In this document: positions 45,424 to 54,460 of the stretch, piece after piece
Layout of the letters: every line of letters begins with the position of its first letter
How positions within the stretch are numbered: the stretch's first letter is position 1
The notes under the pieces: model-generated
Told to the model about the DNA's origin: nothing
Databases searched by the model: none
Seen by the model: only the letters and a program-made list of their open reading frames with translations
Made by a program: the position numbers and the translations under genes
Source of the DNA: Tubiluchus corallicola
Lineage: Eukaryota; Priapulida; Priapulimorpha; Priapulimorphida; Tubiluchidae
Assembly (NCBI GenBank): GCA_030141605.1
Contig: JAQGDQ010000265.1
Location: 250,941 to 314,940, forward strand
Reading direction: 5' to 3'
Length of the DNA stretch: 64,000 bases

Positions 45424-45527
45424 GTTGCTAATCGGTTGCTAATAGAAACAAATTTGTTGGTAGCAACAAGATTTTAGAGCAAAGGAGAAATGATGCTATA
45501 TAGAGCTACAACCAGCTACATGTAGCT
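45424..45527. promoter_or_regulatory. Repeat and palindrome cluster upstream of the integrase operon
   Basis: GTTGCTAAT occurs twice (45424-45432, 45435-45443), followed by an inverted TAGCAAC near 45461. At 45514-45527 there is a perfect 14-bp palindrome AGCTACATGTAGCT, with a further GAGCTACA nearby. Such clusters are expected of recombinase arm sites or an operator for the HTH protein that follows; this is inference from position. Confidence 0.4.
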
Positions 45528-45550
45528 ACATCAGAATCGAAAAGACTTGC

Positions 45551-45862
45551 ATGTATTGTGGTGAAATCTTCATCGCAAAGACTACTGTAACCAAGTATTG
45601 CTCGGATAACTGCGCTAAACGTGCCTACAAGAAACGTAAGCGACAGGAAAAGCTCCAGACCGTTGATACCTCCTCCTCTTCAACTTCAGTTAACGGCATT
45701 CAATCAAAAGACTTTCTAAGTATTCAGGACGCTTGTAAGCTATTAGGTACAAGCCGCTGGACAATCTATCGCATGATAGATAGAAAGCAATTGACTGCCG
45801 CTAAACTTGGCAGACGCACCATAATAAGGAGAACGGAAATCGATAAACTGTTTCAGGCATGA
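45551..45862 (+). CDS. Zinc-ribbon plus helix-turn-helix DNA-binding protein (excisionase-like)
   Basis: From the ATG the protein has 103 residues. A cysteine cluster (YCGEIF ... YCSDNCAKR) is followed by a linker of Ser/Thr and a C-terminal winged HTH_17 domain (FLSIQDACKLLGTSRWTIYRMIDRKQL ... AAKLGRRTIIRRTEIDKLF) of the excisionase/MerR-like type. The codon just before the ATG is Cys, preceded by RIEKT, which would complete a CxxC knuckle. Translation may therefore begin upstream at a non-ATG codon, although a stop lies 20 codons upstream. Its stop overlaps the integrase start by four bases, so it probably controls or assists the recombinase. Confidence 0.8.
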   Translation: MYCGEIFIAKTTVTKYCSDNCAKRAYKKRKRQEKLQTVDTSSSSTSVNGIQSKDFLSIQDACKLLGTSRWTIYRMIDRKQLTAAKLGRRTIIRRTEIDKLFQA

Positions 45863-46953
45863 AAGTAACACTAAGACAAAGGAACCAAGGCGGTAAGACC
45901 AGCCTCTACCTTGATTACTACAACAAGGGAAAACGCAAAACGGAATACCTCCAGCTATACCTTGATCCCAACCCGAAAACCAAAGAGCAGAAGGAAGTCA
46001 ACAAAAAGACACTTCAATTAGCTGAAACCATCAGAGCACAGCGACAGATTGAAATTCAAAACGGCACTTATGGCTTCCGTGACAATGAGAAACTAATAGG
46101 CAGTGAAACTGCCTATTTAGAATTACTTGCCAACAAGCGACAAGACAGTGCGGGTAATTACGGAAATTGGGATAGTATGATAAAGCATTTCAAGAAGTTC
46201 ATGCCACAGGATATTGCCTTTGAGTTTGTTGATCGTCAGATTGTCCAGGACTTCAAAGAATACCTCGACAAGAAAGCAATCACTCACGGCACAAATAAGC
46301 TATCGCAAAACTCCAAATACTCTTACTTCAACAAGCTTAGAGCTGCACTAAAGCAAGCAGTGAAGGACGGCATAATTCCACACTATCCTGCGGAAGGCGT
46401 AGATGCCTTCAAGCAAGGAGATCCGGAAAGAGAGTTCCTCACACTTGAAGAGCTGCAAGCTGCTGCCAATACCGAATGCGAAAACGAGCAACTCAAAACT
46501 GCATTCATATTCTCATGCCTTACTGGATTGCGCTGGTCAGACATTCAAAAACTTGTATGGTCCGAAGTACAGCATTCCAATGACAGGGGTTACTACATCC
46601 GTTTCAGGCAGAAGAAAACCAAAGGAGCTGAAACCTTACCCATTTCTGATCAAGCCTTTGGCTTGCTCGGTGAAAGGGATGATAAAGACGAAAGAGTATT
46701 CAAAGGATTGAAATACTCGGCTTGGCACAACTTGAAATTGCAACAGTGGATGATGAAAGCAGGCATCTCCAAGACCATTACTTTTCACTGTGCCCGTCAC
46801 ACCTACGCTACTTTACAGCTCACGGCAGGAACGGACATTTACACGGTCTCTAAGCTCTTAGGGCATAAGGAATTGAAAACTACTCAAGTCTATGCCAAGA
46901 TCATTGACGACAAGAAGAAAGAAGCTGCCAGCAAAATTAAACTTGATCTATAG
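45859..46953 (+). CDS. Site-specific tyrosine recombinase (integrase)
   Basis: The 364-residue integrase has an N-terminal AP2-like/arm-binding part, a SAM-like core-binding domain (about 80-175) and a catalytic domain with the full set of residues. These are Arg225 (TGLRWSDI), a Lys at about 252-255 in QKKTKG, His310 and Arg313 (HCARH), His336 (LLGHK) and Tyr345 (TTQVYAKI). The class is that of Bacteroidota mobile elements such as CTn-type and mobilisable units. Translational coupling to the upstream HTH gene and location next to mnmE indicate that it catalysed insertion of this element. It appears active. Confidence 0.93.
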   Translation: MKVTLRQRNQGGKTSLYLDYYNKGKRKTEYLQLYLDPNPKTKEQKEVNKKTLQLAETIRAQRQIEIQNGTYGFRDNEKLIGSETAYLELLANKRQDSAGNYGNWDSMIKHFKKFMPQDIAFEFVDRQIVQDFKEYLDKKAITHGTNKLSQNSKYSYFNKLRAALKQAVKDGIIPHYPAEGVDAFKQGDPEREFLTLEELQAAANTECENEQLKTAFIFSCLTGLRWSDIQKLVWSEVQHSNDRGYYIRFRQKKTKGAETLPISDQAFGLLGERDDKDERVFKGLKYSAWHNLKLQQWMMKAGISKTITFHCARHTYATLQLTAGTDIYTVSKLLGHKELKTTQVYAKIIDDKKKEAASKIKLDL

Positions 46954-48562
46954 ATGGAACTGAAAATATTCAATAGCATCCTGTTTGGAGAGCTTCAGCC
47001 ATTCACAGGAAACAATCGTGAAGAAAAGTACTTCACATCAAAGCTCAACCCAACATTTAAAGTGCCTGGCACAATGGAAGAGTTTGAAGCTGAGTTAAAG
47101 AAAGCACTGGCAGAACATCCTTTCCTTTTAAATAAAGAAGAGTACTATGTAAACCTCAACCCTGAAGAAGGAAAAATTGAAATCAGTGGAATAAGAGATG
47201 AAGTCTTTGAACCGGGCATTGATATTGACATTCCACCATATTTCAACTCCACTACCGAGTACTACTATTACCTTATCAAAAATGAAGGCACACGAATCAT
47301 TCATGAGCTTGCTCATGAAATACAGGCTATGGGAACCCATGCTGATGGTAGATTCCTGCTTCAAAAGGTCTTACTACAAACTGAATACTTACTTAAAGAA
47401 TACTGCTAAAGAATTAAAATTTCTTCCAAACACTGATACTCCATTCTATCAACCAACCAATGAAGAAACCGATACCGAGCGTATTCAGATGAATACACAT
47501 TTTGTGTACTACACTTTACAAATCACCTTGATAAGGGTTTACTATGAGATCCTTTCAACTTTTTCCTCTTTCGTTGGCGACTTGGGAAAGACCGCATCAG
47601 AACTTTATGCCCAGGTATTAGGGAAAACACCTCCCGAAATCACTTACCAAAAAGTCTCGAAGGGACTAGCGATACGCAGAGCACAGAATATTGCGGATAC
47701 TCAGGATTTTAAGGAAGACAAAGCACATTCAGTTCTAAAAGAACTTCATGACCTCCTGATCAGCGATACAAGTAACTCAAAGTTAATTCAAGCCATTACC
47801 GCAATTGAGAATCGACTTTTCATTGAAGCTCAATTGGAAGACCCGAAGCAACATTCATTTGAAGACCTATACGCTCCTTCATTTGCAGATAGCCTATTTA
47901 AAACCATTAAGGCTCAATACAAAGCAGAGATTGAACAGTTTGTTTTTGGACATGAACGATTTGAGCAGATAGAAGAAATTCAGGATGCGTCTAATATCGT
48001 GCCTGAGCTTCCTAAAGTAGCAGATTCTACCTTGAAGCATAGTGTATGTCGTAAGTTGAACCACTGGCTGGAAACCCAAAAGGAATTATATCGAAATCAC
48101 TTTACCCAGACATTTACAGCTACGCAAATTGGGAAAGGATCAAATGAACAAAAAGCAACACCAAAGGCTAAGCGTGAGCGGCCTGATTTTGCTTCGCAAA
48201 AAGGCACTGCTAGGAATTTCCTCAATTTCTTATCTGGCAACAATCCACAGCAGGATAAGATCATGAAAGATGATGATTACAATCGCTTGTTGCAGATGGT
48301 GGATTTTCTGATTGAAAATGAAAAGCTCCCTGACAAAATCAACAAGATTTCTCAAATCAACATTAGTACGGGTATGATCCGCTATACCTTTTACCTAATC
48401 CATAAAGAGCTATACACCACAAAAACCATCAAACCTGAATGGATTGATTTTTTACATGCGGTATTTGAACAATTCAAGAATATTGAATGGAATACCACCA
48501 AAACAAAATTTAGTGTTAAACCCTCTAGCTATCAGCATGATATGAAATCTATGGAAGGGTAA
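46954..48562 (+). pseudogene. Unknown mobile-element protein, split by a frameshift
   Basis: The first part (46954-47409, 151 aa) begins with the codon right after the integrase stop. The second part continues in the +1 frame from about 47410 to 48562 (about 380 aa: KELKFLPNTDTPFYQP onward). Removing one base near 47408 would join YLLKEYC to KELKFLP and give one protein of about 535 residues. The first part carries HELAH (an HExxH-like pattern) within RIIHELAHEIQAM, but no protease family is recognised. The second part is helical and charged, with a Lys-rich segment before RPDFASQKGTARNFL. Homologous genes seem to follow integrases in Bacteroidota elements; the function is unknown. An assembly error is possible. 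Confidence 0.65.
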
Positions 48563-48704
48563 TATTGGTAAGGTAGCGTTACCTCTTTCCTTCCCTTCTC
48601 TTACCTCCTCTCTTTGTTACGAAGTTCATTGAAAGCACGTGCCTTGCTTTCGGTGAGCGAAAGGCACAACAATCCATTTGTTGAACTTTTAACACGTAAC
48701 AAAG

Positions 48705-49013
48705 ATGTTAGATCAAAATCGAATAATCGAAAAGCTCGATAATATCGAGCGTATGCTCACCGAGCAAAATATACTTCAAAAGGAAGTCTTAAACTTCAAT
48801 GAAGCATGTCAGTACTTGGATCTCAGCCAAAGTCACTTATACAAGCTGACGAGCAGCAAATCCATTCCGCACTTCTGTCCACAGGGGAAGCGACTTTATT
48901 TCAAACGACTTGAGTTAGATGAGTGGTTGCTACGCAACCGCACATCAACTAATGATGAAATTCAGCAACAAGCTGCTGATTACTTAATCAAAAAAGGGAG
49001 AGTAAAGCTATGA
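48705..49013 (+). CDS. Excisionase-like helix-turn-helix protein
   Basis: This 102-residue protein has a predicted coiled-coil N-terminus (IIEKLDNIERMLTEQNILQKEV) followed by an HTH_17 domain (LNFNEACQYLDLSQSHLYKLTSSKSIPHFCPQGKRLYFKRLELDEWLLRNR). This design is common to recombination directionality factors and replication-control proteins on Bacteroidota mobile elements. The GKRLYFKRLELDEWL tail is the wing plus dimer helix. It is followed, with a four-base overlap, by a 36-codon frame, so the two are co-translated. Confidence 0.85.
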   Translation: MLDQNRIIEKLDNIERMLTEQNILQKEVLNFNEACQYLDLSQSHLYKLTSSKSIPHFCPQGKRLYFKRLELDEWLLRNRTSTNDEIQQQAADYLIKKGRVKL

Positions 49014-49120
49014 CAGAGATTATTGAACTAATCCTGTCACTCTCTCAGGAGATTAAAACCATAAAGGCATATCTGCAACAATTCCAGAAATCACGCTTAG
49101 AGAGATTCAGTGAAGTGTAA
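49010..49120 (+). CDS. 36-residue coupled peptide
   Basis: The ATG at 49010 overlaps the TGA of the excisionase-like gene. The product starts MTEIIELILSLSQEIKTI and ends RLERFSEV, and is a single amphipathic helix. Similar tiny frames often follow such HTH genes. No function is recognised. After its stop the sequence enters decayed IS3-type DNA, so the peptide may originally have been longer or followed by more element genes. Confidence 0.5.
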   Translation: MTEIIELILSLSQEIKTIKAYLQQFQKSRLERFSEV

Positions 49121-49189
49121 ATCTTCAGCTTAATTCGGACAAATTGGTTTAAAAATTAAGAGAGACATTTCTTAAATTATAACCAATAA

Positions 49190-50532
49190 AAACGAATAAG
49201 ATTAAGGCAAAAAAACAGACTACCGAACAAAAGGTAAAAGAGATTAAGAGACACACGAGGAAGAAGTAATCAGCTGAAGAAAAAATCAGGATTTTACTAG
49301 AGGGCATGCGTGGCGAATATAGCATTGCCGAGTTATGCCTAAAAGAAGGCATCAACGCGAACCTTTATTACAAGTGGAGTAAAGATTTTATGGAAGCTGG
49401 CAAAAAACGCCTTGCAGGTGACATTAAACGGGAAGCTACATCGGGCGAAGTAAACGGTTTAAAGAACGAGAACCACGACCTAAAGCAGCTTGTAGCAGAG
49501 CTGAGTTTGGAAGTACGCATGCTTAAAAAAAGCTTAACTGGAACCGAGTAACTTATAAATATATGAGACGAAGCGCCAGTGAAAAGATGGAAATTATCCG
49601 TATTGTTCAAGATTCGGAATTCGGAGTTAAGCGCACACTTGAAGAACTTGACATCAGCCGAAGTACCTTTTACGAGTGGTACAAACGCTTCCTTGAGGGA
49701 GGATATGATGCACTCAAGCCCAAGCCGGTAAAACGCAAAAAGTTCTGGGACAAGATATCCAACAAAGAACGAGAACTGGTTTTAGACACCGCTTTGTAAC
49801 GTACAGACTTATCGCCTAGGGAACTAGCCCACCACATCACCGACCATCAAAAGTGGTTTATCAGCGAAACCAGCGTATATCGGATTCTCAAAGAGCAAGT
49901 GCTAATCACATCTCCTGCGTGGCTTTTAATGGCTGCATCCGATGATTTTAAAGATAAGACCACGCGTGTGCACCAGCAATGGCAAACCGATTTCACCTAC
50001 TTTAAAATCATTGGATGGGGCTGGTATTATTTGGCTACCGTAATGGACGATTATTCAAGGTATATCGTCACCTGGGAGCTTTGCCAAAGCATTGAGTCGG
50101 CCGATGCCAAGCATGTTATTCAAAAGGCTTTATACGGCCAAAATACCTGCAGACGATTGTCCCAGGTTACTCTCCGATAATGGAGCGTGCTACATATCAA
50201 ACGAGTTTCAAAGCTTTTTAAAAGACACCAAAATGGGACATTTACGTGGAGCCCCATACCACCCTCAAACACAAGGGAAAATTGAGCGTTACCACCGCAC
50301 CATGAAAAATCAGGTAAAGTTGGATAACTACTACTTTCCTGATGAACTAATGACGGTTCTACAGGAGTTTGTATATAATTACAACAACCACCGGTATCAT
50401 GAATCACTCAAGAATGTTACACCTGCCGACGTGTATTTTGGAAGGCAAAAACAGTTACTGGGCAATCGTGAAAACATTAAAATAAAAACGCTAAATGAAA
50501 AAAGAAAAAGGAATCAGAAAATCGCAGTGTAG
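49190..50532 (+). pseudogene. Decayed IS3-family insertion sequence (orfA and orfB)
   Basis: OrfA spans about 49190-49551: KQTTEQKVKEIKRHTRKK, then an in-frame TAA at 49267-49269, then SAEEKIRILLEGMRGEYSIAE and a leucine-zipper-like tail. OrfB starts near 49563 (MRRSASEKMEIIRIVQ) and meets a TAA at 49797-49799. It resumes through QWQTDFTYFKIIGWG (first Asp) and changes frame near 50150. It ends with LLSDNGACYIS (second Asp) and HPQTQGKIERYHRTMK (Glu) up to 50532. All DDE residues are still readable, but three lesions make it inactive. The exact terminal repeats could not be fixed. Confidence 0.8.
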
Positions 50533-50600
50533 CACTTTTGATTTATTGGACACTGTTTCACAAAGTGTGTAAACTAAAAAAATACCGAGGGTTTGGCTAT

Positions 50601-51797
50601 TTATAGCTGGACCCTTTTTTCAAATATAACTAAGAACTGATTCAAGACAATGCCCCAGTTTCTGATTGGCATTGACCATTTTTTAGTTGCTTCTCTGGTT
50701 GCCAAAAATACAGATTTCATTACAGCCTGGTCTGACGGGAATGAAAGTTTGTTTTTTGTGTATTTTCTGATTTTTCCGTTGAGATTCTCAATCAGGTTGG
50801 TTGTATAAATTATCTTTCTGATTTCCAGCGGAAACTCAAAGAATACTGTTAGGTCTTCCCAGTTGTCTCGCCAGCTTTTAATTGCGTAAGAGTATTTATC
50901 CTCCCAAGCTGCTGCAAAATCTTCTAAAGCTGCTTTTGCAGCCTCTTTTGTAGGGGCATTATAGATTTGCTTCATATCTTTTGTAAATGCCTTTTTATCT
51001 TTCCAAACCACGTATCTGCTTGCGTTACGGATTTGATGAACAACACATATTTGTGTTTTAGATTCAGGGAAAACAGTTCGGATAGTATCTGTAAAACCAT
51101 TCAAGTTATCTGTTGCCGTAATCAGAATATCGTTAACTCCACGGGCTTTCATATCGGTAAGTACGTTCATCCAAAAGGCAGCGGACTCACTCTTGCCCAA
51201 CCATAAGCCAAGAACCTCTTTTTTCCCATCTCTGCGAAGTCCTACGGCAATGTAAACGGTTTTGTTGACGACCTTAGAGTTCTCCCGCACTTTAAATACA
51301 ATGCCATCCATCCAAACAATTAGGTATACAGTTTCCAGAGGTCGGTTCTGCCACGCTACAATGTCGTTGGTGACTGAATCGGTAATCCTTGATATGGTGG
51401 ATGTGGAAACTTCAAAACCGTATAGCTCCCGAATTTGCTCTTCAATATCGCTATTACTCATTCCTTTAGCATAAAACGAAACAATGATATTCTCTAAGCC
51501 ATCGACCATGTTCCCTCCTTTGGGTACAATCATCGGATTAAACGAAGAATCACGGTCTCGGGGAACCTGAATGTTGGATTCTCCCAGAGTGGTTCGGACT
51601 CTCTTCTCTGAATAGCCATTGCGGGCATTCTGATTATCCGATTTTTGATTCTTATCATAGCCTAAATGACCATCGAGTTCTCCTTCAAGCATCTTTTCAA
51701 TGCCTCGTTTTTGGAGCTCTTGTAAAAAACCATTGAGCTCTTCCCCTGAATTAAACTGTTCAAGGAAATCATCATTTAATAAATCTTCTTTTTTCAT
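50601..51797 (-). CDS. IS256-family (mutator-type) transposase, copy 1
   Basis: The 398-residue DDE transposase carries Asp164 (VWMDGI), Asp230 (TATDNLNGF) and Glu337 ([13 protein letters not shown]), and the C251-x2-H254 motif of the family (CVVHQIRN). The N-terminal part ([17 protein letters not shown]) is the DNA-binding region. Length is normal. The copy at 61137 differs at A58V, S84A and T156I and has lost its own start. The gene is intact and could mobilise both copies. Confidence 0.93.
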   Translation of the reverse strand: MKKEDLLNDDFLEQFNSGEELNGFLQELQKRGIEKMLEGELDGHLGYDKNQKSDNQNARNGYSEKRVRTTLGESNIQVPRDRDSSFNPMIVPKGGNMVDGLENIIVSFYAKGMSNSDIEEQIRELYGFEVSTSTISRITDSVTNDIVAWQNRPLETVYLIVWMDGIVFKVRENSKVVNKTVYIAVGLRRDGKKEVLGLWLGKSESAAFWMNVLTDMKARGVNDILITATDNLNGFTDTIRTVFPESKTQICVVHQIRNASRYVVWKDKKAFTKDMKQIYNAPTKEAAKAALEDFAAAWEDKYSYAIKSWRDNWEDLTVFFEFPLEIRKIIYTTNLIENLNGKIRKYTKNKLSFPSDQAVMKSVFLATREATKKWSMPIRNWGIVLNQFLVIFEKRVQL

Positions 51798-51828
51798 TAC
51801 TGTCTAAAGTTTTAAAATTAAACAAAAA

Positions 51829-51856
51829 AATGCCGAGGGTTGCAACCCTCGGCATT
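51829..51856. terminator. Perfect palindrome inside the IS256 right end
   Basis: AATGCCGAGGGT, TGCA, ACCCTCGGCATT forms a 12-bp stem upstream of the transposase start. It probably blocks transcription entering the element from outside; a CCGAGGG half site also occurs near the left end (50585). Confidence 0.6.
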
Positions 51857-51886
51857 TTCTATTTACACAGTTTATGAGATAGTGCT

Positions 51887-51917
51887 TAAACTTGGGTGCT
51901 GCAATGCACAAAACAGG
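51887..51917 (+). mobile_element. Orphan right-end fragment of the IS1634-family element (31 bp)
   Basis: TAAACTTGGGTGCTGCAATG followed by CACAAAACAGG equals the last 31 bp of IS copies 1-3. It is sandwiched between the IS256 right end and a truncated IS407-type orfA; no other part of the element remains nearby. It marks a former fourth insertion, now mostly deleted. Confidence 0.9.
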
Positions 51918-52983
51918 ACGTAGACGAGATTGTCCGCGACCATGGCGTTAGCAGAGCCTCGTTTTATAAATGGAGGCAACGTTTTGGAGGCATGGAAGCA
52001 TCCGAGTTAAAAAGGCTCAAAGAGCTTGAAGAGGAGAATCGCAAGTTAAAAATGATGTATGCCGAACAATCTCTGGATTTAAAACTCGCCAAAGAGATTA
52101 TCGAAAAAAAGCTTTAAATCCTTGTGAAAAACGAGAGATTGCAAAAGAAGTTTGCAAAGTTCCTAAAGTAGGCATCCGCAGGGCTTGCCGAGTACTAAAT
52201 ATGAGTCGTTCGGTTTATTATTATGAATCGATAAAAGATGATGCAGGGATAATTGAGGCGCTTACCAAAAAAGCGTAAGACCATCCTACAGAAGGATTCT
52301 GTAAAGCCTATGGGCGATTGCGTCTGGAAGGTTACGATTGGAACCACAAGCGAGTATATCGGGTTTACTGCCTGATGAAACTAAATATCCGCAGGAAAGT
52401 AAAGAAGAGGCTTCCTGTCAGAGTTAAGGTTCCTTTGGTAATTCCAGAAAACATCAATCAGTGCTGGTCAATTGATTTTATGCACGATGCTCTTGAAAAC
52501 GGACGGAAGATAAAGAGTTTCAATATAATGGACGATTTTAACCGAGAAGCACTTCATGTTGAACTTGACCATTCGATTCGAAGTAACAAAGTAGTTTATG
52601 TTTTGAACCACTTGATAAAGCGTAGAGGTAAACCAACAAAAATAAGGATGGATAATGGCCCTGAGTTTATTGCAGAACTTTTAAAAGAATGGAGTGAGCT
52701 TCAAGGGATAGAACTGTTATATATTCAGCCAGGCAAGCCAACACAGAATGCTTTTGTAGAACGCCTGAACGGAACATACCGCAGGGCTGTATTGGATGCC
52801 TACCTGTTTCAGTCGCTGGATGAAGCCAGGGATGAAACAGATAAATGGATATTTGATTACAACTATAAAAGGCCGCATGATTCATTGGGAGGAATGACCC
52901 CCATAGGTTATGCCAATAAAATGAAAAACCAAAAGCTGAAAAGCAAAGTAAATGTGATTCATGAACCTGTCAAGGGTATATAA
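51918..52983 (+). pseudogene. Truncated, decayed IS3-family (IS407-type) insertion sequence
   Basis: OrfA lacks its start. It begins mid-gene with [20 protein letters not shown] directly at the IS1634 fragment and runs to 52117 ([14 protein letters not shown] zipper). OrfB follows from about 52120 (REIAKEVCKVPKVGIRRACR) and meets a TAA at 52276-52278. It is then open to 52983 with [17 protein letters not shown] (first Asp), [12 protein letters not shown] (second Asp) and [16 protein letters not shown] (Glu). The group call rests on the CWSxDFxxDAL and RACRVL motifs. A 10-bp inverted pair CTGTCAAGGG/CCCTTGACAG (about 52970-53015) lies at the right end. Confidence 0.8.
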
Positions 52984-53019
52984 ACGACTTCGCTCACTCA
53001 GTCGCCCTTGACAGAACCA

Positions 53020-53187
53020 AAAATCACACTGAAAAAGCTTTCAGAATTTGGTTATGAAAAAGAAAATAATCTATTTTTAAGTAGTCCTAAAAAGGGGAAG
53101 CTTACAGAGCTTTTTAATACGCCAGATCAAAATAGACAAATAGCAGCTTTTTATCTCGATAAAAACCAATTCTTAAGGGACGACTGA
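53020..53187 (+). pseudogene. 3' remnant of an unrecognised gene
   Basis: A frame entering from the IS3-type end reads ITLKKLSEFGYEKENNLFLS, then KGKLTELFNTPDQNRQIAAFYL, and stops at 53187. It has the composition of a genuine C-terminus but no start, and was probably cut by the IS. I do not recognise the family. The rest of the gap to 53470 is AT-rich, shows no gene and presumably holds the promoter of the nonulosonate cluster. Confidence 0.4.
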
Positions 53188-53470
53188 TAACTATCATAGA
53201 AGATAATTAACTTTGGCACAGATAAGAATTAGACTTGGGCGGATTTTGCAGCAAACTAGCAAGTAAGAAATTTAAAAATACTTAGCAAAAGCCGGTTCAG
53301 TTTTGAGACAGAAGCATGATTATGATGGTTTGAGTCTTTAGGAAGAATTTGTTGAAGTAACAGTAGTATTGTAAGAAGTTTTATATAAGATTTTAGAAGA
53401 AGGAATAAATTCATGCTGATTTTATTTTTGTTTTGTGAATAGAAGTGATCATAAGTAGAGTTAACAATAT

Positions 53471-54460
53471 ATGGAAAATAATAAACAAGTTTTAGTTACA
53501 GGAGCTGATGGCTTTATTGGATCTCATTTAACAGAATTGTTATTAGAAAAGGGAGCTCATGTAAAGGCTCTTTCTTTGTATAACTCATTCAATTACTGGG
53601 GATGGTTGGAAGATGTAAAAGAAAATGATAAGCTTGAAGTAGTATCAGGAGATATTCGTGATCCTCACTTTTGTAAACACCTAACAAAAGACATTGATGT
53701 GATTTATCACTTAGGAGCATTAATAGCAATTCCGTACTCTTATTTAGCGCCTGATTCTTATGTAGATACAAATATAAAAGGAACCTTAAATATTTGTCAA
53801 GCAGCAATAGAAAACGGATGTAAACGTGTGATACATACCTCTACATCAGAAGTATATGGGACAGCTCAATATATTCCTATAGATGAAAAACATCCCAAAC
53901 AACCACAGTCTCCTTACTCTGCTTCTAAAATTGGAGCAGATGCAATGGCAATGAGCTTTTATAATGCCTTTAACCTACCAGTAACGATAGTTCGCCCTTT
54001 CAATACTTATGGTCCCAGACAATCAGCCAGAGCTATTATCCCTACAATCATTACACAAATTGCAAATGGAGTAGAAGAAATTAAACTAGGAGATCTTTCC
54101 CCAACAAGGGATTTTAACTTTGTAGAAGATACTGCTGCTGGATTTATAGCTGTTTCAGAGTGTGATTCCTTAATAGGAGAAGAAGTTAATATCTGTTCTA
54201 ACTTTGAAATATCAATGAAAGATACTTTAGAGCTGATAAAGAAAATTATGAACTCTAATGTTAGATTTGTAACAGAACAGCAACGTATCAGACCAGAAAA
54301 ATCAGAAGTGTTTAGACTTTGGGGAGACAATACAAAACTATTAAAACACACTGGGTTTAAAACAAAATATTCTATTGAAGAAGGACTGAAAAAAACCTGT
54401 GAGTGGTTTGCAGATTTGGATAACCTGAAAAAGTATAAAGCTAGCATTTATAATGTATAA
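53471..54460 (+). CDS. legB: NDP-sugar 4,6-dehydratase (LegB-like)
   Basis: This 329-residue extended short-chain dehydrogenase has the NAD motif TGADGFIGSHLTE (8-20), the Ser-Tyr-Lys set in HTSTSEVYG and SPYSASK, and RPFNTYGPRQS for nucleotide-sugar binding. In legionaminic acid synthesis LegB converts GDP-GlcNAc to the 4-keto-6-deoxy sugar. The specific call is supported by its place as first gene before a LegC-type aminotransferase, in a cluster with a PtmE-like guanylyltransferase. It overlaps legC by eight bases. Confidence 0.85.
   Translation: MENNKQVLVTGADGFIGSHLTELLLEKGAHVKALSLYNSFNYWGWLEDVKENDKLEVVSGDIRDPHFCKHLTKDIDVIYHLGALIAIPYSYLAPDSYVDTNIKGTLNICQAAIENGCKRVIHTSTSEVYGTAQYIPIDEKHPKQPQSPYSASKIGADAMAMSFYNAFNLPVTIVRPFNTYGPRQSARAIIPTIITQIANGVEEIKLGDLSPTRDFNFVEDTAAGFIAVSECDSLIGEEVNICSNFEISMKDTLELIKKIMNSNVRFVTEQQRIRPEKSEVFRLWGDNTKLLKHTGFKTKYSIEEGLKKTCEWFADLDNLKKYKASIYNV

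Larger units (their letters stand above)
45324..49120 (+). mobile_element. Remnant of an integrative element inserted next to mnmE
   Basis: The element starts after mnmE and contains an HTH/zinc protein, a tyrosine recombinase, a frameshifted unknown gene, an excisionase-like protein and a 36-aa peptide, all on the plus strand and closely packed. It then breaks off into decayed IS3-type sequence. No relaxase, mobilisation or conjugation gene is visible. No second copy of the mnmE 3' end was noticed up to 64000, so the right attachment site is either lost or beyond the window. Confidence 0.7.
50551..51884 (-). mobile_element. IS256-family insertion sequence, copy 1 (1334 bp)
   Basis: The terminal inverted repeats are CACTGTTTCACAAAGTGTGT at 50551 and the complement of CACTATCTCATAAACTGTGT ending at 51884, with about 18 of 23 positions agreeing. 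The gene inside is intact. No matching 8-9 bp target duplication is visible (left flank ATTTATTGGA, right flank CTTAAACTT), which suggests rearrangement after insertion. A perfect palindrome lies between the right end and the gene. Confidence 0.85.

Noticed and set aside
45503-45531. tRNA gene or tRNA-end attachment site near the integrase
   Set aside because: The repeated AGCTACA sequence forms a palindrome but no cloverleaf; no tRNA could be drawn, and mnmE is the adjacent gene.
47198-47400. N-terminal part of the plus-frame 454-aa open frame as a separate gene start
   Set aside because: Its first 65 or so codons overlap the HELAH-containing frame and look like a shadow; only the part after about 47408 continues the real protein.
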